A program made the translations under genes and the position numbers. Shown piece by piece: positions 35,081 to 47,400 of a DNA stretch of 64,000 nt (the stretch's first letter is position 1; every line of letters begins with the position of its first letter). The notes under the pieces were generated by a model. The model saw only the letters and a program-made list of their open reading frames with translations. It ran no database searches and was not told the origin of the DNA. Source of the DNA: Apostichopus japonicus (lineage: Eukaryota; Echinodermata; Holothuroidea; Aspidochirotida; Stichopodidae). The DNA lies in assembly GCF_037975245.1 (NCBI RefSeq), contig NC_092582.1, positions 25,274,077 to 25,338,076 of the forward strand, read 5' to 3'.

Positions 35081-37645
35081 CCTTATGATTTTGTCCGATT
35101 TTACCCAAAATCGCAACATTTTTAATTCTTCCCAAAATTGTACCTGTGGTGTGTGGCGCCCTTTGGAATCCTTTCCAGATGACAAGAGTGGTAAAAACAC
35201 TTATATTTTGGTGGAAAAATGAAATTTAATAACCATATCTTGACGCCATTTCATATTTATTTTAAATGCCTAAAACTTCGTCGAGTGCCACTTTTGAATC
35301 GAGAGAAGCGTCTACTGGGTGCTGGGAGTCCCTTCTACGTAGTCTGAGAGAGATTTGAGAACTTTCATTTTTGGCCGAAAATGGCCAATTTCATAAGGCT
35401 TATGATTTTGTCCGATTTTGGCCAAAATCGCGACTTTTTTAATTCTTTCCAAAATTGTACCTGTGGTGTGTGGCGCCCTTTGGAATCCTTTCCAGATGAC
35501 AAGAGTGGTAAAAACACTTATATTTTGGTGGAAAAATGAAATTTAATAACCATATCTTGACGTCATTTCATATCTAATTTAAATGACTAAAACTTGGTGG
35601 AATGCCACTTTTGAATCGAGAGAAGCGTCTACTGGGTGCTGGGAGTCCCTTCTACGTAGTCTGAGAGAGATTTGAGAACTTTCATTTTTGGCCGAAAATG
35701 GCCAATTTCATAAGGCTATACCCTTATGATTTTGTCCGATTTTAAACAAAAATCGCGACTTTTTTAATTCTTACCAAAATTGTACCTGTGGTGTGTGGCG
35801 CCCTTTGGAATCCTTTCCAGATGACAAGAGTGGTAAAAACACTTATATTTTGGTGGAAAAATGAAATTTAATAACCATATCTTGACGCCATTTCATATCT
35901 AATTTAAATGCCTAAAACTTCGTGGAATGCCACTTTTGACTCGAGAGAAGCGTCTACTTGGTGCTGGGAGTCCCTTCTACGTAGTCTGAGAGAGATTTGA
36001 GAACTTTCATTTTTGGCCGAAAATGGCCAATTTCATAAGGCTATACCCTTATGATTTTGTCCGATTTTGGCCAAAATCGCGACATTTTTAATTCTTCCCA
36101 AAATTGTACCTGTGGTGTGTGGCGCCCTTTGGAATCCTTTCCAGATGACAAGAGTGGTAAAAACACTAATATTTTGGTGGAAAAATGAAATTTAATAACC
36201 ATATCTTGACGCCATTTCATATCTAATTTAAATGCCTAAAACTTCGTGGAATGCCACTTTTGACTGGAGAGAAGCGTCTACTTGGTGCTGGGAGTCCCTT
36301 CTACGTAGTCTGAGAGAGATTTGAGAACTTTCATTTTTGGCCGAAAATGGCCAATTTCATAAGGCTATACCCTTATGATTTTGTCCGATTTTGGCCAAAA
36401 TCGCGACATTTTTAATTCTTACCAAAATTGTACCTGTGGTGTGTGGCGCCCTTTGGAATCCTTTCCAGATGACAAGAGTGGTAAAAACACTTATATTTTG
36501 GTGGAAAAATGAAATTTAATAACCATATCTTGACGCCATTTCATATTTATTTTAAATGCCTAAAACTTCGTCGAGTGCCACTTTTGAATCGAGAGAAGCG
36601 TCTACTGGGTGCTGGGAGTCCCTTCTACGTAGTCTGAGAGAGATTTGAGAACTTTCATTTTTGGCCGAAAATGGCCAATTTCATAAGGCTTATGATTTTG
36701 TAAGATTTTGGCCAAAATCGCGACATTTTTAATTCTTTCCAAAATTGTACCTGTGGTGTGTGGCGCCCTTTGGAATCCTTTCCAGATGACAAGAGTGGTA
36801 AAAACACTTATATTTTGGTGGAAAAATGAAATTTAATAACCATATCTTGACGTCATTTCATATCTAATTTAAATGACTAAAACTTCGTGGAATGCCACTT
36901 TTGACTCGAGAGAAGCGTCTACTGGGTGCTGGGAGTCCCTTCTACGTAGTCTGAGAGAGATTTGAGAACTTTCATTTTTGGCCGAAAATGGCCAATTTCA
37001 TAAGGCTATACCCTTATGATTTTGTCCGATTTTGGCCAAAATCGCGACATTTTTAATTCTTCCCAAAATTGTACCTGTGGTGTGTGGCGCCCTTTGGAAT
37101 CCTTTCCAGATGACAAGAGTGGTAAAAACACTTATATTTTGGTGGAAAAATGAAATTTAATAACCATATCTTGACGCCATTTCATATCTAATTTAAATGC
37201 CTAAAACTTCGTGGAATGCCACTTTTGACTCGAGAGAAGCGTCTACTTGCTGCTGGGAGTCCCTTCTACGTAGTCTGAGAGAGATTTGAGAACTTTCATT
37301 TTTGGCCGAAAATGGCCAATTTCATAAGGCTATACCCTTATGATTTTGTCCGATTTTACCCAATAATCGCGACCTTTTTAATTCTTCCCAAAATTGTACC
37401 TGTGGTGTGTGGCGCCCTTTGGAATCCTTTCCACGTGACAAGAGTGGTAAAAACACTTATATTTTGGTGGAAAAATGGAATTTAATAACCATATCTTGAC
37501 GTCATTTCATATCTAATTTAAATGCCTAAAACTTGGTGGAATGCCACTTTTGACTCGAGAGAAGCGTCTACTGGGTGCTGGGAGTCCCTTCTACGTAGTC
37601 TGAGAGAGATTTGAGAACTTTCATTTTTGGCCGAAAATGGCCAAT

Positions 37646-37709
37646 TTCATAAGGCTTCATAAGGCTTCATAAGGCTTCATAAGGCTTCATAAAGCCAATT
37701 TCATAAGGC
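37646..37709 (+). repeat. 10-bp minisatellite TTCATAAGGC, 5 copies plus 1
   Basis: Four exact copies, a variant TTCATAAAGC, then CAAT and one more copy. Confidence 0.92.
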
Positions 37710-39957
37710 CCTTATGATTTTGTCCGATTTTACCCAAAATCGCGACATTTTTAATTCTTCCCAAAATTGTACCTGTGGTGTGTGGCGCCCTTTGGAATCC
37801 TTTCCAGATGACAAGAGTGGTAAAAACACTTATATTTTGGTGGAAAAATGAAATTTAATAACCATATCTTGACGCCATTTCATATTTATTTTAAATGCCT
37901 AAAACTTCGTCGAGTGCCACTTTTGAATCGAGAGAAGCGTCTACTGGGTGCTGGGAGTCCCTTCTACGTAGTCTGAGAGAGATTTGAGAACTTTCATTTT
38001 TGGCCGAAAATGGCCAATTTCATAAGGCTTATGATTTTGTAAGATTTTGGCCAAAATCGCGACTTTTTTAATTCTTTCCAAAATTGTACCTGTGGTGTGT
38101 GGCGCCCTTTGGAATCCTTTCCAGATGACAAGAGTGGTAAAAACACTTATATTTTGGTGGAAAAATGAAATTTAATAACCATATCTTGACGTCATTTCAT
38201 ATCTAATTTAAATGACTAAAACTTCGTGGAATGCCACTTTTGACTCGAGAGAAGCGTCTACTGGGTGCTGGGAGTCCCTTCTACGTAGTCTGAGAGAGAT
38301 TTGAGAACTTTCATTTTTGGCCGAAAATGGCCAATTTCATAAGGCTATACCCTTATGATTTTGTCCGATTTTAAACAAAAATCGCGACTTTTTTAATTCT
38401 TACCAAAATTGTACCTGTGGTGTGTGGCGCCCTTTGGAATCCTTTCCAGATGACAAGAGTGGTAAAAACACTTATATTTTGGTGGAAAAATGAAATTTAA
38501 TAACCATATCTTGACGCCATTTCATATCTAATTTAAATGCCTAAAACTTCGTGGAATGCCACTTTTGACTCGAGAGAAGCGTCTACTTGGTGCTGGAAGT
38601 CCCTTCTACGTAGTCTGAGAGAGATTTGAGAACTTTCATTTTTGGCCGAAAATGGCCAATTTCATAAGGCTATACCCTTATGATTTTGTCCGATTTTGGC
38701 CAAAATCGCGACATTTTTAATTCTTCCCAAAATTGTACCTGTGGTGTGTGGCGCCCTTTGGAATCCTTTCCAGATGACAAGAGTGGTAAAAACACTAATA
38801 TTTTGGTGGAAAAATGAAATTTAATAACCATATCTTGACGCCATTTCATATCTAATTTAAATGCCTAAAACTTCGTGGAATGCCACTTTTGACTGGAGAG
38901 AAGCGTCTACTTGGTGCTGGGAGTCCCTTCTACGTAGTCTGAGAGAGATTTGAGAACTTTCATTTTTGGCCGAAAATGGCCAATTTCATAAGGCTATACC
39001 CTTATGATTTTGTCCGATTTTGGCCAAAATCGCGACATTTTTAATTCTTACCAAAATTGTACCTGTGGTGTGTGGCGCCCTTTGGAATCCTTTCCAGATG
39101 ACAAGAGTGGTAAAAACACTTATATTTTGGTGGAAAAATGAAATTTAATAACCATATCTTGACGTCGTTTCATATCTAATTTAAATGACTAAAACTTCGT
39201 GGAATGCCACTTTTGAATCGAGAGAAGCGTCTACTGGGTGCTGGGAGTCCCTTCTACGTAGTCTGAGAGAGATTTGAGAACTTTCATTTTTGGCCGAAAA
39301 TGGCCAATTTCATAAGGCTATACCCTTATGATTTTGTCCGATTTTGGCCAAAATCGCGACATTTTTAATTCTTTCCAAAATTGTACCTGTGGTGTGTGGC
39401 GCCCTTTGGAATCCTTTCCAGATGACAAGAGTGGTAAAAACACTAATATTTTGGTGGAAAAATGAAATTTAATAACCATATCTTGACGTCATTTCATATC
39501 CAATTTAAATGACTAAAACTTCGAGGAATGCCACTTTTGAATCGAGAGAAGCGTCTACTGGGTGCTGGGAGTCCCTTCTACGTAGTCCGAGAGAGATTTG
39601 AGAACTTTCATTTTTGGCCGAAAATGGCCAATTTCATAAGGCTATACCCTTATGATTTTGTCCGATTTTACCCAAAAATCGCGACCTTTTTAATTCTTCC
39701 CAAAATTGTACCTGTGGTGTGTGGCGCCCTTTGGAATCCTTTCCACGTGACAAGAGTGGTAAAAACACTTATATTTTGGTGGAAAAATGGAATTTAATAA
39801 CCATATCTTGACGTCATTTCATATCTAATTTAAATGCCTAAAACTTCGTGGAATGCCACTTTTGACTCGAGAGAAGCGTCTACTTGGTGCTGGGAGTCCC
39901 TTCTACGTAGTCTGAGAGAGATTTGAGAACTTTCATTTTTGGCCGAAAATGGCCAAT

Positions 39958-40011
39958 TTCATAAGGCTTCATAAGGCTTCATAAGGCTTCATAAGGCCAA
40001 TTTCATCAGGC
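39958..40011 (+). repeat. 10-bp minisatellite TTCATAAGGC, 4 copies plus 1
   Basis: Four exact copies, CAAT, then a variant TTCATCAGGC. Confidence 0.92.
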
Positions 40012-40777
40012 CCTTATGATTTTGTCCGATTTTACCCAAAATCGCGACATTTTTAATTCTTCCCAAAATTGTACCTGTGGTGTGTGGCGCCCTTTGGAAT
40101 CCTTTCCAGATGACAAGAGTGGTAAAAACACTTATATTTTGGTGGAAAAATGAAATTTAATAACCATATCTTGACGCCATTTCATATTTATTTTAAATGC
40201 CTAAAACTTCGTCGAGTGCCACTTTTGAATCGAGAGAAGCGTCTACTGGGTGCTGGGAGTCCCTTCTACGTAGTCTGAGAGAGATTTGAGAACTTTCATT
40301 TTTGGCCGAAAATGGCCAATTTCATAAGGCCCTTATGATTTTGTCCGATTTTAAACAAAAATCGCGACTTTTTTAATTCTTACCAAAATTGTACCTGTGG
40401 TGTGTGGCGCCCTTTGGAATCCTTTCCAGATGACAAGAGTGGTAAAAACACTTATATTTTGGTGGAAAAATGAAATTTAATAACCATATCTTGACGCCAT
40501 TTCATATCTAATTTAAATGCCTAAAACTTCGTGGAGTGCCACTTTTGACTCGAGAGAAGCGTCTACTTGGTGCTGGGAGTCCCTTCTACGTAGTCTGAGA
40601 GAGATTTGAGAACTTTCATTTTTGGCCGAAAATGGCCAATTTCATAAGGCTATACCCTTATGATTTTGTCCGATTTTGGCCAAAATCGCGACATTTTTAA
40701 TTCTTCCCAAAATTGTACCTGTGGTGTGTGGCGCCCTTTGGAATCCTTTCCAGATGACAAGAGTGGTAAAAACACTA

Positions 40778-42925
40778 ATATTTTGGTGGAAAAATGAAAT
40801 TTAATAACCATATCTTGACGCCATTTCATATCTAATTTAAATGCCTAAAACTTCGTGGAATGCCACTTTTGACTCGAGAGAAGCGTCTACTTGGTGCTGG
40901 GAGTCCCTTCTACGTAGTCTGAGAGAGATTTGAGAACTTTCATTTTTGGCCGAAAATGGCCAATTTCATAAGGCTATACCCTTATGATTTTGTCCGATTT
41001 TGGCCAAAATCGCGACATTTTTAATTCTTCCCAAAATTGTACCTGTGGTGTGTGGCGCCCTTTGGAATCCTTTCCAGATGACAAGAGTGGTAAAAACACT
41101 AATATTTTGGTGGAAAAATGAAATTTAATAACCATATCTTGACGTCGTTTCATATCTAATTTAAATGACTAAAACTTCGTGGAATGCCACTTTTGACTCG
41201 AGAGAAGCGTCTACTGGGTGCTGGGAGTCCCTTCTACGTAGTCTGAGAGAGATTTGAGAACTTTCATTTTTGGCCGAAAATGGCCAATTTCATAAGGCTA
41301 TACCCTTATGATTTTGGCCAAAATCGCGACTTTTTTAATTCTTCCCAAAATTGTACCTGTGGTGTGTGGCGCCCTTTGGAATCTTTTCCAGATGACAAGA
41401 GTGGTAAAAACACTTATATTTTGGTGGAAAAATGAAATTTAATAACCATATCTTGACGTCATTTCATATCTAATTTAAATGACTAAAACTTCGTGGAATG
41501 CCACGTTTGACTCGAGGGAAGCGTCTACTGGGTGCTGGGAGTCCCTTCTACGTAGTCTGAGAGAGATTTGAGAACTTTCATTTTTGGCCGAAAATGGCCA
41601 ATTTCATAAGGCTATACCCTTATGATTTTGTCCGATTTTGGCCAAAATCGCGACATTTTTAATTCTTACCAAAATTGTACCTGTGGTGTGTGGCGCCCTT
41701 TGGAATCCTTTCCAGATGACAAGAGTGGTAAAAACACTTATATTTTGGTGGAAAAATGAAATTTAATAACCATATCTTGACGCCATTTCATATCTAATTT
41801 AAATGCCTAAAACTTCGTGGAATGCCACTTTTGACTCGAGAGAAGCGTCTACTTGGTGCTGGGAGTCCCTTCTACGTAGTCTGAGAGAGATTTGAGAACT
41901 TTCATTTTTGGCCGAAAATGGCCAATTTCATAAGGCTATACCCTTATGATTTTGTCCGATTTTGGCCAAAATCGCGACATTTTTAATTCTTCCCAAAATT
42001 GTACCTGTGGTGTGTGGCGCCCTTTGGAATCCTTTCCAGATGACAAGAGTGGTAAAAACACTAATATTTTGGTGGAAAAATGAAATTTAATAACCATATC
42101 TTGACGTCGTTTCATATCTAATTTAAATGACTAAAACTTCGTGGAATGCCACTTTTGACTCGAGAGAAGCGTCTACTGGGTGCTGGGAGTCCCTTCTACG
42201 TAGTCTGAGAGAGATTTGAGAACTTTCATTTTTGGCCGAAAATGGCCAATTTCATAAGGCTATACCCTTATGATTTTGGCCAAAATCGCGACTTTTTTAA
42301 TTCTTCCCAAAATTGTACCTGTGGTGTGTGGCGCCCTTTGGAATCTTTTCCAGATGACAAGAGTGGTAAAAACACTTATATTTTGGTGGAAAAATGAAAT
42401 TTAATAACCATATCTTGACGTCATTTCATATCTAATTTAAATGACTAAAACTTCGTGGAATGCCACGTTTGACTCGAGGGAAGCGTCTACTGGGTGCTGG
42501 GAGTCCCTTCTACGTAGTCTGAGAGAGATTTGAGAACTTTCATTTTTGGCCGAAAATGGCCAATTTCATAAGGCTATACCCTTATGATTTTGTCCGATTT
42601 TGGCCAAAATCGCGACATTTTTAATTCTTACCAAAATTGTACCTGTGGTGTGTGGCGCCCTTTGGAATCCTTTCCAGATGACAAGAGTGGTAAAAACACT
42701 TATATTTTGGTGGAAAAATGAAATTTAATAACCATATCTTGACGCCATTTCATATCTAATTTAAATGCCTAAAACTTCGTGGAATGCCACTTTTGACTCG
42801 AGAGAAGCGTCTACTTGGTGCTGGGAGTCCCTTCTACGTAGTCTGAGAGAGATTTGAGAACTTTCATTTTTGGCCGAAAATGGCCAATTTCATAAGGCTA
42901 TACCCTTATGATTTTGTCCGATTTT
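40778..42925 (-). repeat. Nested 962-bp (3-monomer) tandem duplication
   Basis: Positions 40778-41963 match 41740-42925 at an offset of 962 bp. Shared rare markers are GGAATCTTTTCC (about 41379 and 42341) and CCACGTTTGACTCGAGGG (about 41502 and 42464). In the 5.9-kb partner the equivalent place (about 47270-47400) has GGAATCCTTTCC and CTCGAGAG, and no second copy. The local duplication and these substitutions therefore probably arose after the 5.9-kb event. Confidence 0.88.
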
Positions 42926-43538
42926 AAACAAAAATCGCGACTTTTTTAATTCTTACCAAAATTGTACCTGTGGTGTGTGGCGCCCTTTGGAATCCTTTCC
43001 AGATGACAAGAGTGGTAAAAACACTTATATTTTGGTGGAAAAATGAAATTTAATAACCATATCTTGACGCCATTTCATATCTAATTTAAATGCCTAAAAC
43101 TTCGTGGAATGCCACTTTTGACTCGAGAGAAGCGTCTACTTGCTGCTGGGAGTCCCTTCTACGTAGTCTGAGAGAGATTTGAGAACTTTCATTTTTGGCC
43201 GAAAATGGCCAATTTCATAAGGCTATACCCTTATGATTTTGTCCGATTTTACCCAAAAATCGCGACCTTTTTAATTCTTCCCAAAATTGTACCTGTGGTG
43301 TGTGGCGCCCTTTGGAATCCTTTCCACGTGACAAGAGTGGTAAAAACACTTATATTTTGGTGGAAAAATGGAATTTAATAACCATATCTTGACGTCATTT
43401 CATATCTAATTTAAATGCCTAAAACTTGGTGGAATGCCACTTTTGACTCGAGAGAAGCGTCTACTGGGTGCTGGGAGTCCCTTCTACGTAGTCTGAGAGA
43501 GATTTGAGAACTTTCATTTTTGGCCGAAAATGGCCAAT

Positions 43539-43602
43539 TTCATAAGGCTTCATAAGGCTTCATAAGGCTTCATAAGGCTTCATAAAGCCAATTTCATCAG
43601 GC
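43539..43602 (+). repeat. 10-bp minisatellite TTCATAAGGC, 5 copies plus 1
   Basis: Four exact copies and TTCATAAAGC, then CAAT and TTCATCAGGC. This is the 5893-bp-offset partner of the copy at 37646, but its last unit carries the variant seen at 40002. Confidence 0.92.
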
Positions 43603-45850
43603 CCTTATGATTTTGTCCGATTTTACCCAAAATCGCGACATTTTTAATTCTTCCCAAAATTGTACCTGTGGTGTGTGGCGCCCTTTGGAATCCTTTCCAG
43701 ATGACAAGAGTGGTAAAAACACTTATATTTTGGTGGAAAAATGAAATTTAATAACCATATCTTGACGCCATTTCATATTTATTTTAAATGCCTAAAACTT
43801 CGTCGAGTGCCACTTTTGAATCGAGAGAAGCGTCTACTGGGTGCTGGGAGTCCCTTCTACGTAGTCTGAGAGAGATTTGAGAACTTTCATTTTTGGCCGA
43901 AAATGGCCAATTTCATAAGGCTTATGATTTTGTAAGATTTTGGCCAAAATCGCGACTTTTTTAATTCTTTCCAAAATTGTACCTGTGGTGTGTGGCGCCC
44001 TTTGGAATCCTTTCCAGATGACAAGAGTGGTAAAAACACTTATATTTTGGTGGAAAAATGAAATTTAATAACCATATCTTGACGTCATTTCATATCTAAT
44101 TTAAATGACTAAAACTTCGTGGAATGCCACTTTTGACTCGAGAGAAGCGTCTACTGGGTGCTGGGAGTCCCTTCTACGTAGTCTGAGAGAGATTTGAGAA
44201 CTTTCATTTTTGGCCGAAAATGGCCAATTTCATAAGGCTATACCCTTATGATTTTGTCCGATTTTAAACAAAAATCGCGACTTTTTTAATTCTTACCAAA
44301 ATTGTACCTGTGGTGTGTGGCGCCCTTTGGAATCCTTTCCAGATGACAAGAGTGGTAAAAACACTTATATTTTGGTGGAAAAATGAAATTTAATAACCAT
44401 ATCTTGACGCCATTTCATATCTAATTTAAATGCCTAAAACTTCGTGGAATGCCACTTTTGACTCGAGAGAAGCGTCTACTTGGTGCTGGAAGTCCCTTCT
44501 ACGTAGTCTGAGAGAGATTTGAGAACTTTCATTTTTGGCCGAAAATGGCCAATTTCATAAGGCTATACCCTTATGATTTTGTCCGATTTTGGCCAAAATC
44601 GCGACATTTTTAATTCTTCCCAAAATTGTACCTGTGGTGTGTGGCGCCCTTTGGAATCCTTTCCAGATGACAAGAGTGGTAAAAACACTAATATTTTGGT
44701 GGAAAAATGAAATTTAATAACCATATCTTGACGCCATTTCATATCTAATTTAAATGCCTAAAACTTCGTGGAATGCCACTTTTGACTCGAGAGAAGCGTC
44801 TACTTGGTGCTGGGAGTCCCTTCTACGTAGTCTGAGAGAGATTTGAGAACTTTCATTTTTGGCCGAAAATGGCCAATTTCATAAGGCTATACCCTTATGA
44901 TTTTGTCCGATTTTGGCCAAAATCGCGACATTTTTAATTCTTACCAAAATTGTACCTGTGGTGTGTGGCGCCCTTTGGAATCCTTTCCAGATGACAAGAG
45001 TGGTAAAAACACTTATATTTTGGTGGAAAAATGAAATTTAATAACCATATCTTGACGTCGTTTCATATCTAATTTAAATGACTAAAACTTCGTGGAATGC
45101 CACTTTTGAATCGAGAGAAGCGTCTACTGGGTGCTGGGAGTCCCTTCTACGTAGTCTGAGAGAGATTTGAGAACTTTCATTTTTGGCCGAAAATGGCCAA
45201 TTTCATAAGGCTATACCCTTATGATTTTGTCCGATTTTGGCCAAAATCGCGACATTTTTAATTCTTTCCAAAATTGTACCTGTGGTGTGTGGCGCCCTTT
45301 GGAATCCTTTCCAGATGACAAGAGTGGTAAAAACACTAATATTTTGGTGGAAAAATGAAATTTAATAACCATATCTTGACGTCATTTCATATCCAATTTA
45401 AATGACTAAAACTTCGAGGAATGCCACTTTTGAATCGAGAGAAGCGTCTACTGGGTGCTGGGAGTCCCTTCTACGTAGTCCGAGAGAGATTTGAGAACTT
45501 TCATTTTTGGCCGAAAATGGCCAATTTCATAAGGCTATACCCTTATGATTTTGTCCGATTTTACCCAAAAATCGCGACCTTTTTAATTCTTCCCAAAATT
45601 GTACCTGTGGTGTGTGGCGCCCTTTGGAATCCTTTCCACGTGACAAGAGTGGTAAAAACACTTATATTTTGGTGGAAAAATGGAATTTAATAACCATATC
45701 TTGACGTCATTTCATATCTAATTTAAATGCCTAAAACTTCGTGGAATGCCACTTTTGACTCGAGAGAAGCGTCTACTTGGTGCTGGGAGTCCCTTCTACG
45801 TAGTCTGAGAGAGATTTGAGAACTTTCATTTTTGGCCGAAAATGGCCAAT

Positions 45851-45894
45851 TTCATAAGGCTTCATAAGGCTTCATAAGGCCAATTTCATAAGGC
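45851..45894 (+). repeat. 10-bp minisatellite TTCATAAGGC, 3 copies plus 1
   Basis: Three exact copies, CAAT, then one more. It is the partner of the 39958 copy with one 10-bp unit fewer, which shifts the duplication offset from 5893 to 5883 downstream. Confidence 0.92.
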
Positions 45895-47400
45895 CCTTAT
45901 GATTTTGTCCGATTTTACCCAAAATCGCGACATTTTTAATTCTTCCCAAAATTGTACCTGTGGTGTGTGGCGCCCTTTGGAATCCTTTCCAGATGACAAG
46001 AGTGGTAAAAACACTTATATTTTGGTGGAAAAATGAAATTTAATAACCATATCTTGACGTCGTTTCATATCTAATTTAAATGACTAAAACTTCGTGGAAT
46101 GCCACTTTTGAATCGAGAGAAGCGTCTACTGGGTGCTGGGAGTCCCTTCTACGTAGTCTGAGAGAGATTTGAGAACTTTCATTTTTGGCCGAAAATGGCC
46201 AATTTCATAAGGCCCTTATGATTTTGTCCGATTTTAAACAAAAATCGCGACTTTTTTAATTCTTACCAAAATTGTACCTGTGGTGTGTGGCGCCCTTTGG
46301 AATCCTTTCCAGATGACAAGAGTGGTAAAAACACTTATATTTTGGTGGAAAAATGAAATTTAATAACCATATCTTGACGCCATTTCATATCTAATTTAAA
46401 TGCCTAAAACTTCGTGGAGTGCCACTTTTGACTCGAGAGAAGCGTCTACTTGGTGCTGGGAGTCCCTTCTACGTAGTCTGAGAGAGATTTGAGAACTTTC
46501 ATTTTTGGCCGAAAATGGCCAATTTCATAAGGCTATACCCTTATGATTTTGTCCGATTTTGGCCAAAATCGCGACATTTTTAATTCTTCCCAAAATTGTA
46601 CCTGTGGTGTGTGGCGCCCTTTGGAATCCTTTCCAGATGACAAGAGTGGTAAAAACACTAATATTTTGGTGGAAAAATGAAATTTAATAACCATATCTTG
46701 ACGCCATTTCATATCTAATTTAAATGCCTAAAACTTCGTGGAATGCCACTTTTGACTCGAGAGAAGCGTCTACTTGGTGCTGGGAGTCCCTTCTACGTAG
46801 TCTGAGAGAGATTTGAGAACTTTCATTTTTGGCCGAAAATGGCCAATTTCATAAGGCTATACCCTTATGATTTTGTCCGATTTTGGCCAAAATCGCGACA
46901 TTTTTAATTCTTCCCAAAATTGTACCTGTGGTGTGTGGCGCCCTTTGGAATCCTTTCCAGATGACAAGAGTGGTAAAAACACTAATATTTTGGTGGAAAA
47001 ATGAAATTTAATAACCATATCTTGACGTCGTTTCATATCTAATTTAAATGACTAAAACTTCGTGGAATGCCACTTTTGACTCGAGAGAAGCGTCTACTGG
47101 GTGCTGGGAGTCCCTTCTACGTAGTCTGAGAGAGATTTGAGAACTTTCATTTTTGGCCGAAAATGGCCAATTTCATAAGGCTATACCCTTATGATTTTGG
47201 CCAAAATCGCGACTTTTTTAATTCTTCCCAAAATTGTACCTGTGGTGTGTGGCGCCCTTTGGAATCCTTTCCAGATGACAAGAGTGGTAAAAACACTTAT
47301 ATTTTGGTGGAAAAATGAAATTTAATAACCATATCTTGACGTCATTTCATATCTAATTTAAATGACTAAAACTTCGTGGAATGCCACGTTTGACTCGAGA

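Larger units (their letters stand above)
34681..37062 (-). repeat. Start of - arm: mixed monomers
   Basis: Seven to eight - oriented monomers lie here, with one 10-bp minisatellite expansion and one CACGTG-bearing monomer (34813-34818). They are the same sub-types, in partly the same order, as those inside the 5.9-kb duplication that follows, so this stretch may be an older partial copy of it. No gene is visible. Confidence 0.8.
37063..47400 (-). repeat. 5893-bp tandem segmental duplication within satellite 2
   Basis: Sequence from 37063 matches sequence from 42956 at an offset of 5893 bp, changing to 5883 bp after about 45880. Copy 1 is 37063-42955, and the match in copy 2 can be followed to about 47400. 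Shared private markers include CTACTTGCTGCTGG (about 37246 and 43139), GGTGCTGGAAGTCCC (about 38590 and 44483) and AGTCCGAGAGAG with TCCAATTTAAATG (about 39500-39590 and 45393-45483). Differences are few: ACCCAATAATC versus ACCCAAAAATC near 37366, and a monomer swap near 40180/46060. Eighteen or so monomers were copied as a block. Confidence 0.88.
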
